This document shows, one piece after another, positions 35,089-45,336 of a stretch of DNA of 64,000 nt. The notes under the pieces were generated by a model. It was given only the letters and a program-made list of their open reading frames with translations. It did no database searches and had not been told where the DNA came from. The translations under genes were made by a program, and so were the position numbers. The stretch lies in NCBI RefSeq assembly GCF_003201775.1, contig NZ_QJJZ01000010.1:129899-193898 (forward strand), given 5' to 3'. Each line of letters starts with the position of its first letter. Position 1 is the first letter of the stretch. The stretch is from Arenibacter sp. ARW7G5Y1. GTDB taxonomy: Bacteria > Bacteroidota > Bacteroidia > Flavobacteriales > Flavobacteriaceae.

Positions 35089-37635
35089 TTAGGCAGAATT
35101 TCTACTTGCGTTTATATTACCGTACAATGACCTAATTACTATTTTCTCATACAACTCTTTATATTCTGTGTCCTTACTCATTTGTTGAAGGGCAAATTGC
35201 TGGATTACCAATAGCGGCAATACTATATTTTCCCTAATTTTAACCGATTCCCTTGAAACCGACTCTTTCTCCATCAAAATTTTGGAATCCGATATAAGCA
35301 ACAACATTTCTTTGGACAGAAGATATTCCTCGTAAAGAATGTTCCAAAATTCACCATATTCCTTGTCATCTTTCATGTAGCTGGTCAATTCAAAATAACA
35401 CTTGGCCAAAGACATCATACTATTGAGCATCAGGGCCTTAAACAGCGGCACTTCTTTGAACAACTTTTTCAGTTCCTCCAATCTTCCTTGGTCTTTTAAA
35501 ATCTTAATAGCCGTTCCAATCCCAAAGTAGCCCGGAACATTTTGTTTAAGCTGACTCCATGAGCCTACAAATGAAATGGCCCTCAAATCCGTGAGTTCCA
35601 GTTTTTTCTTATGGCCTCTTTTACCTGGCCTACTCCCAATATTTGCCTTTTGGTAGTATTTTAAAGTACTCTTGTTTTCCAAATAAGCAATAAACTTGTC
35701 ATGATTCTTTAAAGCATCGTACTTCTCAAAACTTAGATCCGACAACGATTCCAATAATTGTCTTGATTCTTTGGAAATAACATTTTCCTTTCCAAACAAA
35801 TTATTGGAAAGACCTGCCGTCAACAATTGTTCGGAATTATGGATAAACTGCTCCTTAGTGCCGTAGGTACTGGTTATAGTCTGCCCTTGAATGGTCAGTT
35901 GAATTTCATTATTGGCAATATCCTTTGTCTGTGCGGCATAAAATCTATGGGTTTTTCCCCCTCCACGGGCCGGAGGTCCACCACGTCCGTCAAAAAATAT
36001 AGCCTTTATATTGTTCCGATCGCATACGGCAGATAATTTTTCCTTGGTTTTGAAAATTTCCCAATTTGCTTTCACATATCCACCGTCCTTGGTACCATCT
36101 GAAAAGCCGAGCATAATAGTTTGCTTATCATGGCGCTGGGCCAAATGTTTTTTATAAGCGGGAAGGTTGAACAATTCTGTCATTGTATTTTCGGAACTTT
36201 CCATGCCTTTCATGGTTTCGAACAGGGGAATAATATCAAAGGTTATCTTATCCGATTCCCAACCACACCATCTAAAGAGTCCATACACAAAAAGTACGGA
36301 AAAAATATTCTCGGAATTACTAATAACATATCGGTTACAACCCTCTTCGCCATTTTTCTCCTGAATCCCCCTTAATTGTAGAATATTTTGGATGGTTTCC
36401 TTAACGATATCCTCGTCATAATTCTGTACTTGTAGATCTATATCCTTATGGATTAAAATATCTATCAATTCCTGCTTATCCAATTCCCCAATATTCTCCG
36501 AAATTAATCCGTTCGCCTTTAGGATAGCCTCTACCACCTGGGTGTGAACACTATGGTCTTGCCTAATATCCAAGGTGGCAAAATGTGTCCTGAAGATCTT
36601 AACCTTATCTATAAGATGATCCAAATCCTTTAGATAGAGCTTATGGTATTTACCAATTAGCACCGACCTTATCTCAAGAAGGGGTTCAATAATTTCATCA
36701 TAGCGCATAACCGTATTGGCATCGAACATAGTGTTGTACAAGCGCCCCCTTAAATTGGAAATCACGTCCTGTAGATCCCTAAAGGTCAGTTTTTGTTGTA
36801 AGTTTTTTACATCGTGATAATAACATTTCATTAGGGTAATTCGCAACTCATCGGCTACGTCTTTGGTAATACTGGAGGTTACAAAAGGATTCCCATCCCT
36901 ATCCCCTCCTGGCCAAAATCCCAATTTCATGATATTGTGATTGTTGAAATCCATGTCGCCAATATTATCCTTGATATAAGCATAAAGCTCCCCAACAGCA
37001 TCATAATATACATTTCTTAGAATATAAATTATGTTTTTTGCCTCATCCAAGGGTGTTGGCTTTTTGGCATTGATCAAGGAGGTGAGACCCAATTGTTGTA
37101 GCACCAGATCAATATCATTGATTTTGTTCTCCAAAATAAGGTTCCTTAAATTTCCTATGATATCCAGGACGGCCGGAGTATAAAACTGGGTAGGGTGGGC
37201 CGTTAAAACGATTCGGGCACTAAAGGTCGACAGTTTTTCCGATATCTGGTCCCAACTTTTATTCTTGTCCACCAATTGAAAATAATCACCAATAGTAAGG
37301 GAACTACTGTGCTTCTGGAGCTGTGGAAAAGCAGCGTCCTCAACGCTATCATACAATACTACCTGTCTTTCAACATACTGAATAATCCTGAACATAAAAT
37401 CTATCCTGTCCTTTTCCGAATCAATATTGGCATAGTTCTGAAAAAAGGCATCCAAAATTTCTTGGGGATTTTTCCCGGATTTCAATCCCGTTTCGGCCTG
37501 ATGCAGCAATAATGGTATTAGCATTCCTACATTTTCAATATTTCGATAGGGCAAATTAAGAAACAGGCTATTATAAATATTGAACTTGTTCTGTACCGAT
37601 TTTTTAAACTCGTCTAATCTCTCTGATTGAAGCAT
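35089..37635 (-). CDS. ppc: Phosphoenolpyruvate carboxylase
   Basis: PEP carboxylase adds bicarbonate to PEP to form oxaloacetate, refilling the TCA cycle. The protein has 848 residues, the short form found in Flavobacteriia. Catalytic landmarks: His in VLTAHPTQFY, GGDRDGNPFVTS, the substrate loop MLGFSDGTKDGGY, the glycine loop FFDGRGGPPARGGGK and Arg in NIGSRPGKRGHKK. Two differences from the E. coli type stand out: FHGRGG is FDGRGG, and the C-terminus is NASRNSA rather than QNTG; to my knowledge both are seen in Bacteroidota relatives, so activity is still expected. It is monocistronic. Confidence 0.93.
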   Translation of the reverse strand: MLQSERLDEFKKSVQNKFNIYNSLFLNLPYRNIENVGMLIPLLLHQAETGLKSGKNPQEILDAFFQNYANIDSEKDRIDFMFRIIQYVERQVVLYDSVEDAAFPQLQKHSSSLTIGDYFQLVDKNKSWDQISEKLSTFSARIVLTAHPTQFYTPAVLDIIGNLRNLILENKINDIDLVLQQLGLTSLINAKKPTPLDEAKNIIYILRNVYYDAVGELYAYIKDNIGDMDFNNHNIMKLGFWPGGDRDGNPFVTSSITKDVADELRITLMKCYYHDVKNLQQKLTFRDLQDVISNLRGRLYNTMFDANTVMRYDEIIEPLLEIRSVLIGKYHKLYLKDLDHLIDKVKIFRTHFATLDIRQDHSVHTQVVEAILKANGLISENIGELDKQELIDILIHKDIDLQVQNYDEDIVKETIQNILQLRGIQEKNGEEGCNRYVISNSENIFSVLFVYGLFRWCGWESDKITFDIIPLFETMKGMESSENTMTELFNLPAYKKHLAQRHDKQTIMLGFSDGTKDGGYVKANWEIFKTKEKLSAVCDRNNIKAIFFDGRGGPPARGGGKTHRFYAAQTKDIANNEIQLTIQGQTITSTYGTKEQFIHNSEQLLTAGLSNNLFGKENVISKESRQLLESLSDLSFEKYDALKNHDKFIAYLENKSTLKYYQKANIGSRPGKRGHKKKLELTDLRAISFVGSWSQLKQNVPGYFGIGTAIKILKDQGRLEELKKLFKEVPLFKALMLNSMMSLAKCYFELTSYMKDDKEYGEFWNILYEEYLLSKEMLLLISDSKILMEKESVSRESVKIRENIVLPLLVIQQFALQQMSKDTEYKELYEKIVIRSLYGNINASRNSA

Positions 37636-37878
37636 ACATCTTTAATTACATTCTACATAATCATCGTTCCAATATTATGGGAACATGAATTTCAAGCAAT
37701 AAATATCGGCATATTTTTAGATTTGAAGGTGGAATAATGTGCCAAACATCAAAATTTAATGGGGACACCTCATAATCAATAGACTTGACAACAATAATTT
37801 TAAACACGGAATGTAAGGAGGTACATTTACATTGTAATCATTAAAAGTAATTTTTTCATTTTCATATAGTGTTCTCGT

Positions 37879-37911
37879 AAAAGAGCTTTGTCTTACCGGC
37901 AAGGCTCTTTT
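37879..37911 (+). terminator. Orphan hairpin with U-run, possible small-RNA terminator
   Basis: Arms AAAAGAGCTTTG (37879-37890) and CAAGGCTCTTTT (37900-37911) pair with one mismatch around a 9-nt loop and are followed by TTAG on the plus strand. No plus-strand gene ends here, so it may close a short non-coding transcript or insulate the two divergent genes. Confidence 0.4.
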
Positions 37912-38021
37912 TAGTTTGGCCCTATGGAAAACCCAACATATTAAAACGGAAGGCATACAAAAAGATTTCTGCTCCTTACCTCCCCAATACTTCCTGCCTC
38001 GTGCCAATAAAATGGCAAGCA

Positions 38022-38057
38022 ATGCAAACCTTTGCACAATTAACACAAACCTATCTT
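38022..38057 (+). promoter_or_regulatory. Operator plus promoter of the TPR-AraC regulator, shared with GH92
   Basis: ATGCAAACCTTTGCACAA (38022-38039) contains the inverted repeat TGCAAA-CC-TTTGCA. Its TTTG (38031-38034) is followed 17 bp later by TATCTTAA (38052-38059), close to the Bacteroidota -33/-7 pattern TTTG and TAnnTTTG. The same 18 bases with the same spacing to CCTATCTT recur at 45560-45595. Confidence 0.65.
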
Positions 38058-38249
38058 AATATTTACATTATATTTAAATATCTATTCATATATTTAACAA
38101 TACTATATTGCATATGATCAAGGGCCCCAATCTATTATAGGCTATGTAGGCACCACTCTTGAGGTGGTCTCCACAAATAAGACAAATTTGTAATCAGGGT
38201 CTCCCAAAATCAAAATCCCCAAAGGCAATTGGTATAAAAAAAACAAACC

Positions 38250-40157
38250 ATGAATAACTTAACCAAAACCTCATTCCCGATTATTTTCTTTTTATTATTC
38301 AATCCCTTAAACGCAAAAGAAACCTCAAAAGATTCTGTAGACTTTTATTTAAATGCAGTTCATAATCTTGTGCACAATAAGAATGACTTCAAGGAAAATT
38401 TTTTGGATATTGAATTTTTACTCGACAAAAATAAGAATGCCCAAGGTAAAGAAAAGGTGCTGACCTTATTAAATCTATTCACCGTCTACATCTATAAATC
38501 CGCCGAACTGGCCAACACTTATAACGAAAAGGCCATGTTGCTTTCGGAGAAATTGGCATTTAAGGAAGGAACTCTCAAGGCAAACTATAACAGGGCCTAT
38601 TTTTTGTTCGTCCTCGGTGATTTTGAGGAGTCCATGAAAAAGGTCCTTGAGGTTCAGAAAGTAGTTGGTCCTAGCGCCTACCCCGAGATTTACGCCGATA
38701 TTTCAACCTTAAAATCATACATCCATTCAGAAAGGGGGGAGTATGACAAGGCTTTGGAAACCGGTCTAAGACTTTTGGATAGTGCAGAAAAAAGCAAAAA
38801 CGACTATCTTTTAATGAAGGCCAATTCCGCATTATCCCATTATTATTTAAGAATTGAGAACTATTCCAAATCCCTTAGTTACTGCCTAGAAGGCCTACAC
38901 TACATACTTAAACTTAAAAAAACGCAATATATATACCCGAAAATAGATGAAATTGCCCGCATGACGGCAAAATTGAACGATCCCAAGGGGGCCCTTAAAA
39001 TTTATGCCTTTTTTCTGGAAATAGAAAAACAACTGCCCCCCGCAGGTAGCTATATATTGGCATCGGTACATAGCAATATGGCCAATATTTATATGTCCGT
39101 TGGAGAACACGAAAAGGCATTGACACACATTTCCAAAGCCTTGGAAATTAATTTCGAAAATAATTATCTTTTTAGGATACCAAGGGCACTTACCGTACAG
39201 GCCGAATTGTATTTGCAGATCAAGGACACTGCACAAGCCATATCCAATTATGAAAAAAGCATTGAAGCTGCAGAAAACATTGATGCTTTTGATGTTGTAA
39301 AGCGAAATAGTTATGTTTTGGGCCAACTATATGAGAAAACCCACCAACTTTCCAAGTCGGACGATTATAAATCCTTGTACAAAGCCATAAACGATTCATT
39401 GTTCACCAATGAAAAGGAGCAAAAAATCATTATTCTGGAGACCAAAAGAAAAATAAAGGAGGTTTTGCAGAATAAAAAAATACTGGAATTGGAAAACAAA
39501 GCCCAAAAAGCAAAATTCAGGGCCATTATCATGGTTCTCGCATTACTATTCATTATCAGTACTATTTCCTTGTATTCCTATCTGAAGGTAAGGAAGAAAA
39601 ACAGGCTGCTCTTGCTAAGAACGATCGATCTGGCAGAAATTCAGCTAAGGATGAGCGAAAAGATCAATGGATTTCAACATATGGAAACCCAATGGTCCAT
39701 TGAAAGAAAAAGCGCCGATATCCCTAAAACACAGCCTAGATTGGATAAGGATATCAAGAATATTATTTTGACCAAATTGGAAAAACTGGAAAAGGAAAAC
39801 TTTTTCTTGGACCCGAATTGTAATTTACACCAACTTTCCGAACAACTAAAAACCAACCCCAAATACCTTTCCCAAGTTATAAATCAGGAAAAAAAATCCA
39901 ATTTCAACAATTACATCAACGAATTAAGAATAAACTACTTACTCCCCCTACTACTGAAGAATATAGAATTCAGGAACAGCAAATTAAGTTACATAGCCTT
40001 TTCCCTGGGTTACAACAATCTAAACACCTTTAATGCGGCTTTTAAAAAGAGATTGGGCATTCTTCCGTCCAACTTTATAAATGAACTTAATAACGCCTTT
40101 GAAGTTAAAAGCAAATCTCCAGCGCTACCTTCCTATAAACTAAAAAAGATTGGATAG
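38250..40157 (+). CDS. TPR-containing membrane regulator with AraC-type DNA-binding domain
   Basis: The 635-residue protein starts with a signal peptide (FPIIFFLLFNPLNA). Residues about 60-400 form tetratricopeptide-like helical pairs (for example ASVHSNMANIYMSVGEHEKALTHISKALEIN). A coiled stretch leads to one transmembrane helix at about 424-445, and the C-terminus (about 525-625) is an AraC HTH (LHQLSEQLKTNPKYLSQVINQ ... LSYIAFSLGYNNLNTFNAAFKKR). A periplasmic sensor thus directly joins a cytoplasmic DNA-binding domain. It lies convergent to the SusD/SusC genes of the mannoside PUL. Its own promoter element recurs in front of the GH92 gene, so it probably controls the PUL and itself. Confidence 0.9.
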   Translation: MNNLTKTSFPIIFFLLFNPLNAKETSKDSVDFYLNAVHNLVHNKNDFKENFLDIEFLLDKNKNAQGKEKVLTLLNLFTVYIYKSAELANTYNEKAMLLSEKLAFKEGTLKANYNRAYFLFVLGDFEESMKKVLEVQKVVGPSAYPEIYADISTLKSYIHSERGEYDKALETGLRLLDSAEKSKNDYLLMKANSALSHYYLRIENYSKSLSYCLEGLHYILKLKKTQYIYPKIDEIARMTAKLNDPKGALKIYAFFLEIEKQLPPAGSYILASVHSNMANIYMSVGEHEKALTHISKALEINFENNYLFRIPRALTVQAELYLQIKDTAQAISNYEKSIEAAENIDAFDVVKRNSYVLGQLYEKTHQLSKSDDYKSLYKAINDSLFTNEKEQKIIILETKRKIKEVLQNKKILELENKAQKAKFRAIIMVLALLFIISTISLYSYLKVRKKNRLLLLRTIDLAEIQLRMSEKINGFQHMETQWSIERKSADIPKTQPRLDKDIKNIILTKLEKLEKENFFLDPNCNLHQLSEQLKTNPKYLSQVINQEKKSNFNNYINELRINYLLPLLLKNIEFRNSKLSYIAFSLGYNNLNTFNAAFKKRLGILPSNFINELNNAFEVKSKSPALPSYKLKKIG

Positions 40158-40394
40158 AACTCCATTATTTCAGTTTTAACCTTTCTTATTGCTTTTATCA
40201 CCCTTCATTGCCAAAGCTACTGCCCTCCACTAACAGTCCCCTAGGATAGGAACCGGTAACGCAATATAATCGTTATAAACACTCCTGGGAGATCCAAATA
40301 AACAGACTGTCAAAATTATTTCCATTACCATAAAGGATCTCTGGGGATAAGGCTTAACAGTCCTAATATAACCAACCCAAAACGCGCAAAAACA

Positions 40395-40427
40395 AAAAGG
40401 CAGCACCCACAACGGGTACTGCCTTTT
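40395..40427. terminator. Bidirectional terminator between the regulator and susD
   Basis: AAAAGGCAGCACCC (40395-40408) and GGGTACTGCCTTTT (40414-40427) pair with one mismatch around a 5-nt loop, with A/U tracts on both sides. The remainder of 40158-40502 shows no gene. Confidence 0.85.
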
Positions 40428-40502
40428 AAAATTACTAAACTAATTAACTCAAACAAAAATTTTAATCCATATAAACAAAGGATTTAATCCTTTAAAAGGT
40501 TA

Positions 40503-42044
40503 TTAATTATAACCGGGATTTTGAGGTGTTAAATTTGGATTGTTGATCATTTCCTGTTCCGGAAGAGGAAACAACAAATGTTTCTCTTGCAGTGCCTGGT
40601 CCGAACTAAGGTTAACATGTCCTACAAAATCATCAAATGTCCCTGTTTCGCTATTCAGGACTTTTCTTAGGCGCACCATGTCGAACCAAGTAATCTGTTC
40701 GTAGCACAGCTCATGCCACCTTTCCTTCCATACCGCCTCCCTCAAGGAAGCTTGGGTAAAGGCTCCTAGTAAAGGAGTTGTCAACTCTGCACGATCCCTT
40801 ATCCTGGTCAGGGCATCAACTGCGTCTTGATTTGGACCCGTGGCCTCATTGGCCGCTTCGGCATAGATCAATAATACCTCAGCAAAGCGAATAATAGGCA
40901 TGTTCAAATTGTCCTTGGCAGTCCCTGGAACGCCAAATGTACCATTGGCAATAACATTAAAGTGCTTAAAAACATAAGGTGCACCTAAATCAAATAGGTC
41001 ACCACTACCATTGGTATAATAGCTGCTATAGAACCAACCTTCACGGTCTACCGCCCTAAGATCACCGGCCTCATAAGAGTTATAAAACTCGATTTCAGGT
41101 ACAGTACTACCCGTTCCAGATGGCCCCCTATAGGTTACAGGTTGGAAATTGGGAAACATATTGCCCATAGGGTTTCCTGCTACTTCATCATTGTATTGCA
41201 GGCTAAAGACATGTTCTACCATATTGCCCAAAGTTTCATCGTGTACTTCCGCGTAGGTATCAAATAGGTCCAAGGGTCCTGCATTATCTATAACCTCTTT
41301 GGCCTTACTGGCCGCATCGGCATAGCGTGCCGTTTCGTTAAGTGGATGTCCGGCCATGGTAAGATATACCTTTGCCAACAAGGACTTAACCGCAGCCTGG
41401 GAAACCCTACCACTCTCATCCGTCCAGGACAGGCCTGCACTTTCTGCAGCCACTAGATCAGCTACGATCTGGTCGTATACCGCCTTTTGAGGACTACGGG
41501 TAGGATTAAAGTCTTCTGAAGTGGCACTCTGTGGCAAAGTAATCAGAGGAACATCGCCCCATAACCTAACGGCGTAAAAATAGCCCCAAGCCCTAAAAAA
41601 TCGTGCCTCTCCCAAAACTTTGTTTTTCTGGGCCTCATCCATTTCTATGTTAGGCACATTTTCAAGTACCAAATTGGCATTGGCGATAAGTTTGTAAACT
41701 CCTCGCCACCAATTCCTGACATGCAAAGTATTTGCATCGTAGGATAGGGAATATAGGTTGTTCAAATCCGAATTCTGGGCGGTTTGGGTGGTAGAAGTAC
41801 CTGTTGGGGCTTCCAACAATTGCCAGTTGGAGGAAAAAATCCCAGCACCATCACCTACAAACCTAGCATCCGCATAAACGGCCGCAATTGCCGATTCCGC
41901 ATGTTTGGCCGTGGTGTAAAAACTGTCCGGAGTTAGATTTGATGGATCGGATTCATCCAAAAAATCGGAACAACCCACTGTTGTCAGCAACATTAGCGAA
42001 CAGAGGTAAAACTTTCCAATGTGTTTAGTTATATCAAATTTCAT
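40503..42044 (-). CDS. SusD/RagB-family lipoprotein of the GH92 PUL
   Basis: This 513-residue protein has a lipobox (LLTTVGCSDFLDE, Cys25) and the SusD-typical start SDFLDESDPSNLTPDSFYT. Other family segments are ARFFRAWGYFYAVRLWGDVPLI, MPIIRFAEVLLIYAEAANE and the C-terminal AVWKERWHELCYEQITWFDMVR (Trp-rich). It is the surface binding partner of the SusC that precedes it by 25 bp. With a divergent GH92 alpha-mannosidase, the ligand is probably a mannose-rich glycan such as yeast mannan or N-glycan fragments. Confidence 0.95.
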   Translation of the reverse strand: MKFDITKHIGKFYLCSLMLLTTVGCSDFLDESDPSNLTPDSFYTTAKHAESAIAAVYADARFVGDGAGIFSSNWQLLEAPTGTSTTQTAQNSDLNNLYSLSYDANTLHVRNWWRGVYKLIANANLVLENVPNIEMDEAQKNKVLGEARFFRAWGYFYAVRLWGDVPLITLPQSATSEDFNPTRSPQKAVYDQIVADLVAAESAGLSWTDESGRVSQAAVKSLLAKVYLTMAGHPLNETARYADAASKAKEVIDNAGPLDLFDTYAEVHDETLGNMVEHVFSLQYNDEVAGNPMGNMFPNFQPVTYRGPSGTGSTVPEIEFYNSYEAGDLRAVDREGWFYSSYYTNGSGDLFDLGAPYVFKHFNVIANGTFGVPGTAKDNLNMPIIRFAEVLLIYAEAANEATGPNQDAVDALTRIRDRAELTTPLLGAFTQASLREAVWKERWHELCYEQITWFDMVRLRKVLNSETGTFDDFVGHVNLSSDQALQEKHLLFPLPEQEMINNPNLTPQNPGYN

Positions 42045-42069
42045 AATATCTTATTTTAAATTTTGTTAA

Positions 42070-45000
42070 TTACAGACCAACTTGCAGACCAATTACAAAG
42101 GTTGTCGATTTTGGATATTCATGCCACTTCATTCCCTGGGAGAAGACATTGTTGCCCTCACCACCACGAATAGGGGTTACCTCGGGATCTCCAAGTAGTT
42201 CATCATTTACCAATAAAAAGAAATTTTGTGCCGAAGCGTACAATCTCAATTTATTCAAATGCATACGCTCAACCAAGTTTTGATCAAAAGTATATCCTAA
42301 CATAATGTTTCTACCACGTACAAAGGAACCATCCTTTACCCAATGCGAATCCACGTTGGTTACATAACCGGCACGTGTATCCCTAACCTGGGCTATCATG
42401 GTATCTTGATTATCTGGGGTCCATGCATCCAAAACTGTGGTATAGCTATTGGCAAGAGCCTGTCTGTCCTCACTGGAATGCAAGTTCATATCCATTACAT
42501 CATTACCCCAGGAATATTGCAGTTCCAAGGTGAAATCCAAGTTCTTATAGGAAACATAGTTGGTTAGCGTTCCCCATGCAGTTGGGTATCCGTTTCCTAT
42601 AATGGACCTATCCTCATCGTTAATTATATAATCTCCATTAAAATCCTTGTATTTTATATCTCCGGGTAAAATGGTTAGTCCGTTTCTATAACTTACAAAT
42701 TTAGCGGCTTCAGCGGCCTCATCCGTACCCCAAGTTCCTAAACGGGTAAGTCCCCAGAAGGCGCCTACAGGTTCACCAACTCTAATAATACTGGTTTCGT
42801 TGGTTATCCCTGGTCCACCTACACCAAAAATATCCGAGGGTGTGGCCAAGGAAAGCACTTTGTTCCTGTTCATAGAAATATTGAAGCTAGTATTCCAGGT
42901 TACGTCCGGGGTCATAATATTCTTTGTAGATAACCCAAATTCAAAACCTTTGTTCTGCATGGATCCCACATTTCTTCTTATGGTTGCATAACCACTGGAT
43001 TGTGGAACAGGGGCATCCAAGAGCATATCGGTGGTTTTCCTGTAGTAATAATCCGCTTCCAGGCTAATTCTATTGTCAAATAGACCCAATTCCAGTCCAA
43101 CATCGTATTGCGCAGTCTTCTCCCATTTCAAATCAGGGTTCGCCAGACGATTTAAGCCTGTACCACCAACACGACTATCGCTCCATATGGCAGCATAATT
43201 GGAACTCAAGAGGGATAAGGAGGAATAGGGTGGTATTTCGGAGTTTCCTGTAACCCCATAACTTGTTCTAAGTTTAAGGTTGGAAATCAGCGAATTGTCT
43301 ACCAAAAAATCCTCGTCCGAAATCCTCCAGGCAATAGCTGCCGAGGGGAAGAAGGAAAACTTGTTATTGTCACCAAATTTAGATGAACCATCGGCCCTAC
43401 CTGTTACCGTAAACAGATACTTTCCATAGAGGTTGTAATTCAAACGTCCAAAATAGGAGTTAAGGGCTTCCCTGTCTGCAAAGGACTGTACCGCAATATT
43501 GTCCGATCCTGCACCTAAGTTATTATATTTAAAGAAATCGGTAGGAAAATTTCTAGAATCTGCGTTGACATAGAACTGGTTGGACTGTTGCCATGATACT
43601 CCCAATAAAGCGGTCAATGAATTGTTTTCATTAATCTCCTTATTATAGGTCAAGTAGTTTTCAATAGACCAAAAAGTTTGTTTTTCATTACTCGCCTGAG
43701 CTCTAGCAACCGCATTATTATCCAAGACACTGTTGCGGAATTCATTGTTCTCCTGGGTAAGGATATTGGCACCGATTACAGTCCTCATTTCCAATTCCTT
43801 GGTTAAATTAAGATTGGTATAAAAACTTCCGGCCGTAGTCTGGGTATTTAAAATGTACTCGTTATTCTCTAACCAGTTCACCGAATTTCGGGTACCTTCA
43901 GCATAGGGATAATCCCTGTTATTGGCATATAGACCTTCCAATGGCCCCCCAGTATGTTTAGGACCAGGATAAAAAGGATAATCCTCTACCATTCTACGTG
44001 GCACCTGATCATTGGTATCTGCCAAATTCTCTGTCTGATTGTTATAACTCAAGGATCCCCCAATCTTTAGCCAGGTCTTAATCTGATCATCAATGGAAAA
44101 TCTTCCGGAATAACGTTTTAAGTAGGTATTCTTAAGAAGACCCTGATCATCCCTAATACCAAGGGAGATGGCATATGTGGTTCTTTCATTACCGCCTGAA
44201 AAACCCAACTGATGGTTTTGCGACAACTTATGCTGCACCACTTCTTTGGACCAATCGGTATCATAAATTGCATTGCCCTCGCTATCGAACAAATAGGCAA
44301 CATTGGGATTGGCTCTTTTAAGTCTTGGCTCATATTGGGCATAATTTCCGGCTGCCCAACCAGCAGGATCAAATTTTTGGGTGTTTTCCCAAGAAAGTTG
44401 TTCTATCATGGCATACTGCTCGGAATTTAAAACCTTAGCCCTGTTGGGGCCAAATTGGTTTACGCTATACTCTACATCATAGGTAACCCTTCCCTGTCCG
44501 GCACGACCTCTTTTAGTGGTTACCAAAATAACTCCGTTAGCACCACGGGCTCCATATATGGCAGTGGAAGAAGCATCTTTCAACACCTCGATGGATACCA
44601 CATCGTTAGGGTTTAAATAATCTATGGCCGAACTAAAATTAGCCTGGTTACCTTGAGGCAACTGAACCCCATCTATAACATATAAGGGGTTGTTGGAAGA
44701 GTTAATAGAACTAAAGCCCCTTACCCGAATGTTGGATTTACCTCCTGGCCGACCCGAGTTGGTATTTACCTGTACCCCGGCAATCTTACCTGATAAGGCC
44801 TGATTTAAGGATGTGGCAGGACGTTCTTGAAGTTGATCGGCATCTACTTGACCTACTGCACCGGTAAGATCCGATTTTCGCTGGCTACCATAACCAATTA
44901 ATACCACTTCTTCCAATTCGCTGGCATCTTCCTCCATAACAGCGTTAATTATAGATTTGCCTCCCACAGGTATTTCCATGGTCTTGAAACCTATATAACT

Positions 45001-45216
45001 GAAAACTAAAGTGGCATTACTACTTACATCGTCCAAGGAGTAATTACCGTCAAAATCCGTTTGGGTTCCATTGGTAGTACCTTTTACCAATACATTTGCC
45101 CCAGGCAAGGGTCCGGATGCATCCGAAACACTTCCTGTCACCGTTTGTGCCCCCACCAGTCCGAAACATAAAAATGCTCCTACTAGCAATAGGCATTTAC
45201 CTAGTGTAATCTTCAT
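42070..45216 (-). CDS. SusC/RagA-family TonB-dependent receptor of the GH92 PUL
   Basis: This 1048-residue outer-membrane importer has a signal peptide (LLLVGAFLCFGLVGAQ), a carboxypeptidase-like domain (TGSVSDASGPLPGANVLVKG), a TonB-box/plug region (VVLIGYGSQRKSDLTGAVG, IYGARGANGVILVTTKRG) and a beta-barrel ending VIGLQVGL. No STN domain, so it is not coupled to an ECF sigma/FecR pair; control is more likely through the TPR-AraC regulator. The 5' leader holds a perfect palindrome with U-run (45337-45370), which could terminate early transcription. Confidence 0.95.
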   Translation of the reverse strand: MKITLGKCLLLVGAFLCFGLVGAQTVTGSVSDASGPLPGANVLVKGTTNGTQTDFDGNYSLDDVSSNATLVFSYIGFKTMEIPVGGKSIINAVMEEDASELEEVVLIGYGSQRKSDLTGAVGQVDADQLQERPATSLNQALSGKIAGVQVNTNSGRPGGKSNIRVRGFSSINSSNNPLYVIDGVQLPQGNQANFSSAIDYLNPNDVVSIEVLKDASSTAIYGARGANGVILVTTKRGRAGQGRVTYDVEYSVNQFGPNRAKVLNSEQYAMIEQLSWENTQKFDPAGWAAGNYAQYEPRLKRANPNVAYLFDSEGNAIYDTDWSKEVVQHKLSQNHQLGFSGGNERTTYAISLGIRDDQGLLKNTYLKRYSGRFSIDDQIKTWLKIGGSLSYNNQTENLADTNDQVPRRMVEDYPFYPGPKHTGGPLEGLYANNRDYPYAEGTRNSVNWLENNEYILNTQTTAGSFYTNLNLTKELEMRTVIGANILTQENNEFRNSVLDNNAVARAQASNEKQTFWSIENYLTYNKEINENNSLTALLGVSWQQSNQFYVNADSRNFPTDFFKYNNLGAGSDNIAVQSFADREALNSYFGRLNYNLYGKYLFTVTGRADGSSKFGDNNKFSFFPSAAIAWRISDEDFLVDNSLISNLKLRTSYGVTGNSEIPPYSSLSLLSSNYAAIWSDSRVGGTGLNRLANPDLKWEKTAQYDVGLELGLFDNRISLEADYYYRKTTDMLLDAPVPQSSGYATIRRNVGSMQNKGFEFGLSTKNIMTPDVTWNTSFNISMNRNKVLSLATPSDIFGVGGPGITNETSIIRVGEPVGAFWGLTRLGTWGTDEAAEAAKFVSYRNGLTILPGDIKYKDFNGDYIINDEDRSIIGNGYPTAWGTLTNYVSYKNLDFTLELQYSWGNDVMDMNLHSSEDRQALANSYTTVLDAWTPDNQDTMIAQVRDTRAGYVTNVDSHWVKDGSFVRGRNIMLGYTFDQNLVERMHLNKLRLYASAQNFFLLVNDELLGDPEVTPIRGGEGNNVFSQGMKWHEYPKSTTFVIGLQVGL

Positions 45217-45336
45217 AAATAATTTATTTTAGTTAGTTAATTGTTTTTAACTGCATATCCAGCCTAGTTATAAGCTTAAAACATACATTCGTTAAATATA
45301 TCTTAAGGAAAATGGAATGTTGCGGATTACGAAAAA

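Larger units (their letters stand above)
37636..38249. other. 614-bp intergenic region between divergent ppc and the TPR regulator
   Basis: It holds the ppc promoter side, a stand-alone hairpin (37879-37911) and the regulator's promoter/operator (38022-38057). A 96-codon minus-strand frame (37756-38046) has no recognisable similarity or start context and runs through the hairpin, so I do not call it a gene. Confidence 0.5.

Noticed and set aside
37756-38046. 96-codon minus-strand frame near the TPR regulator
   Set aside because: No recognisable domain, odd composition and it runs through the hairpin at 37879-37911; most likely chance.
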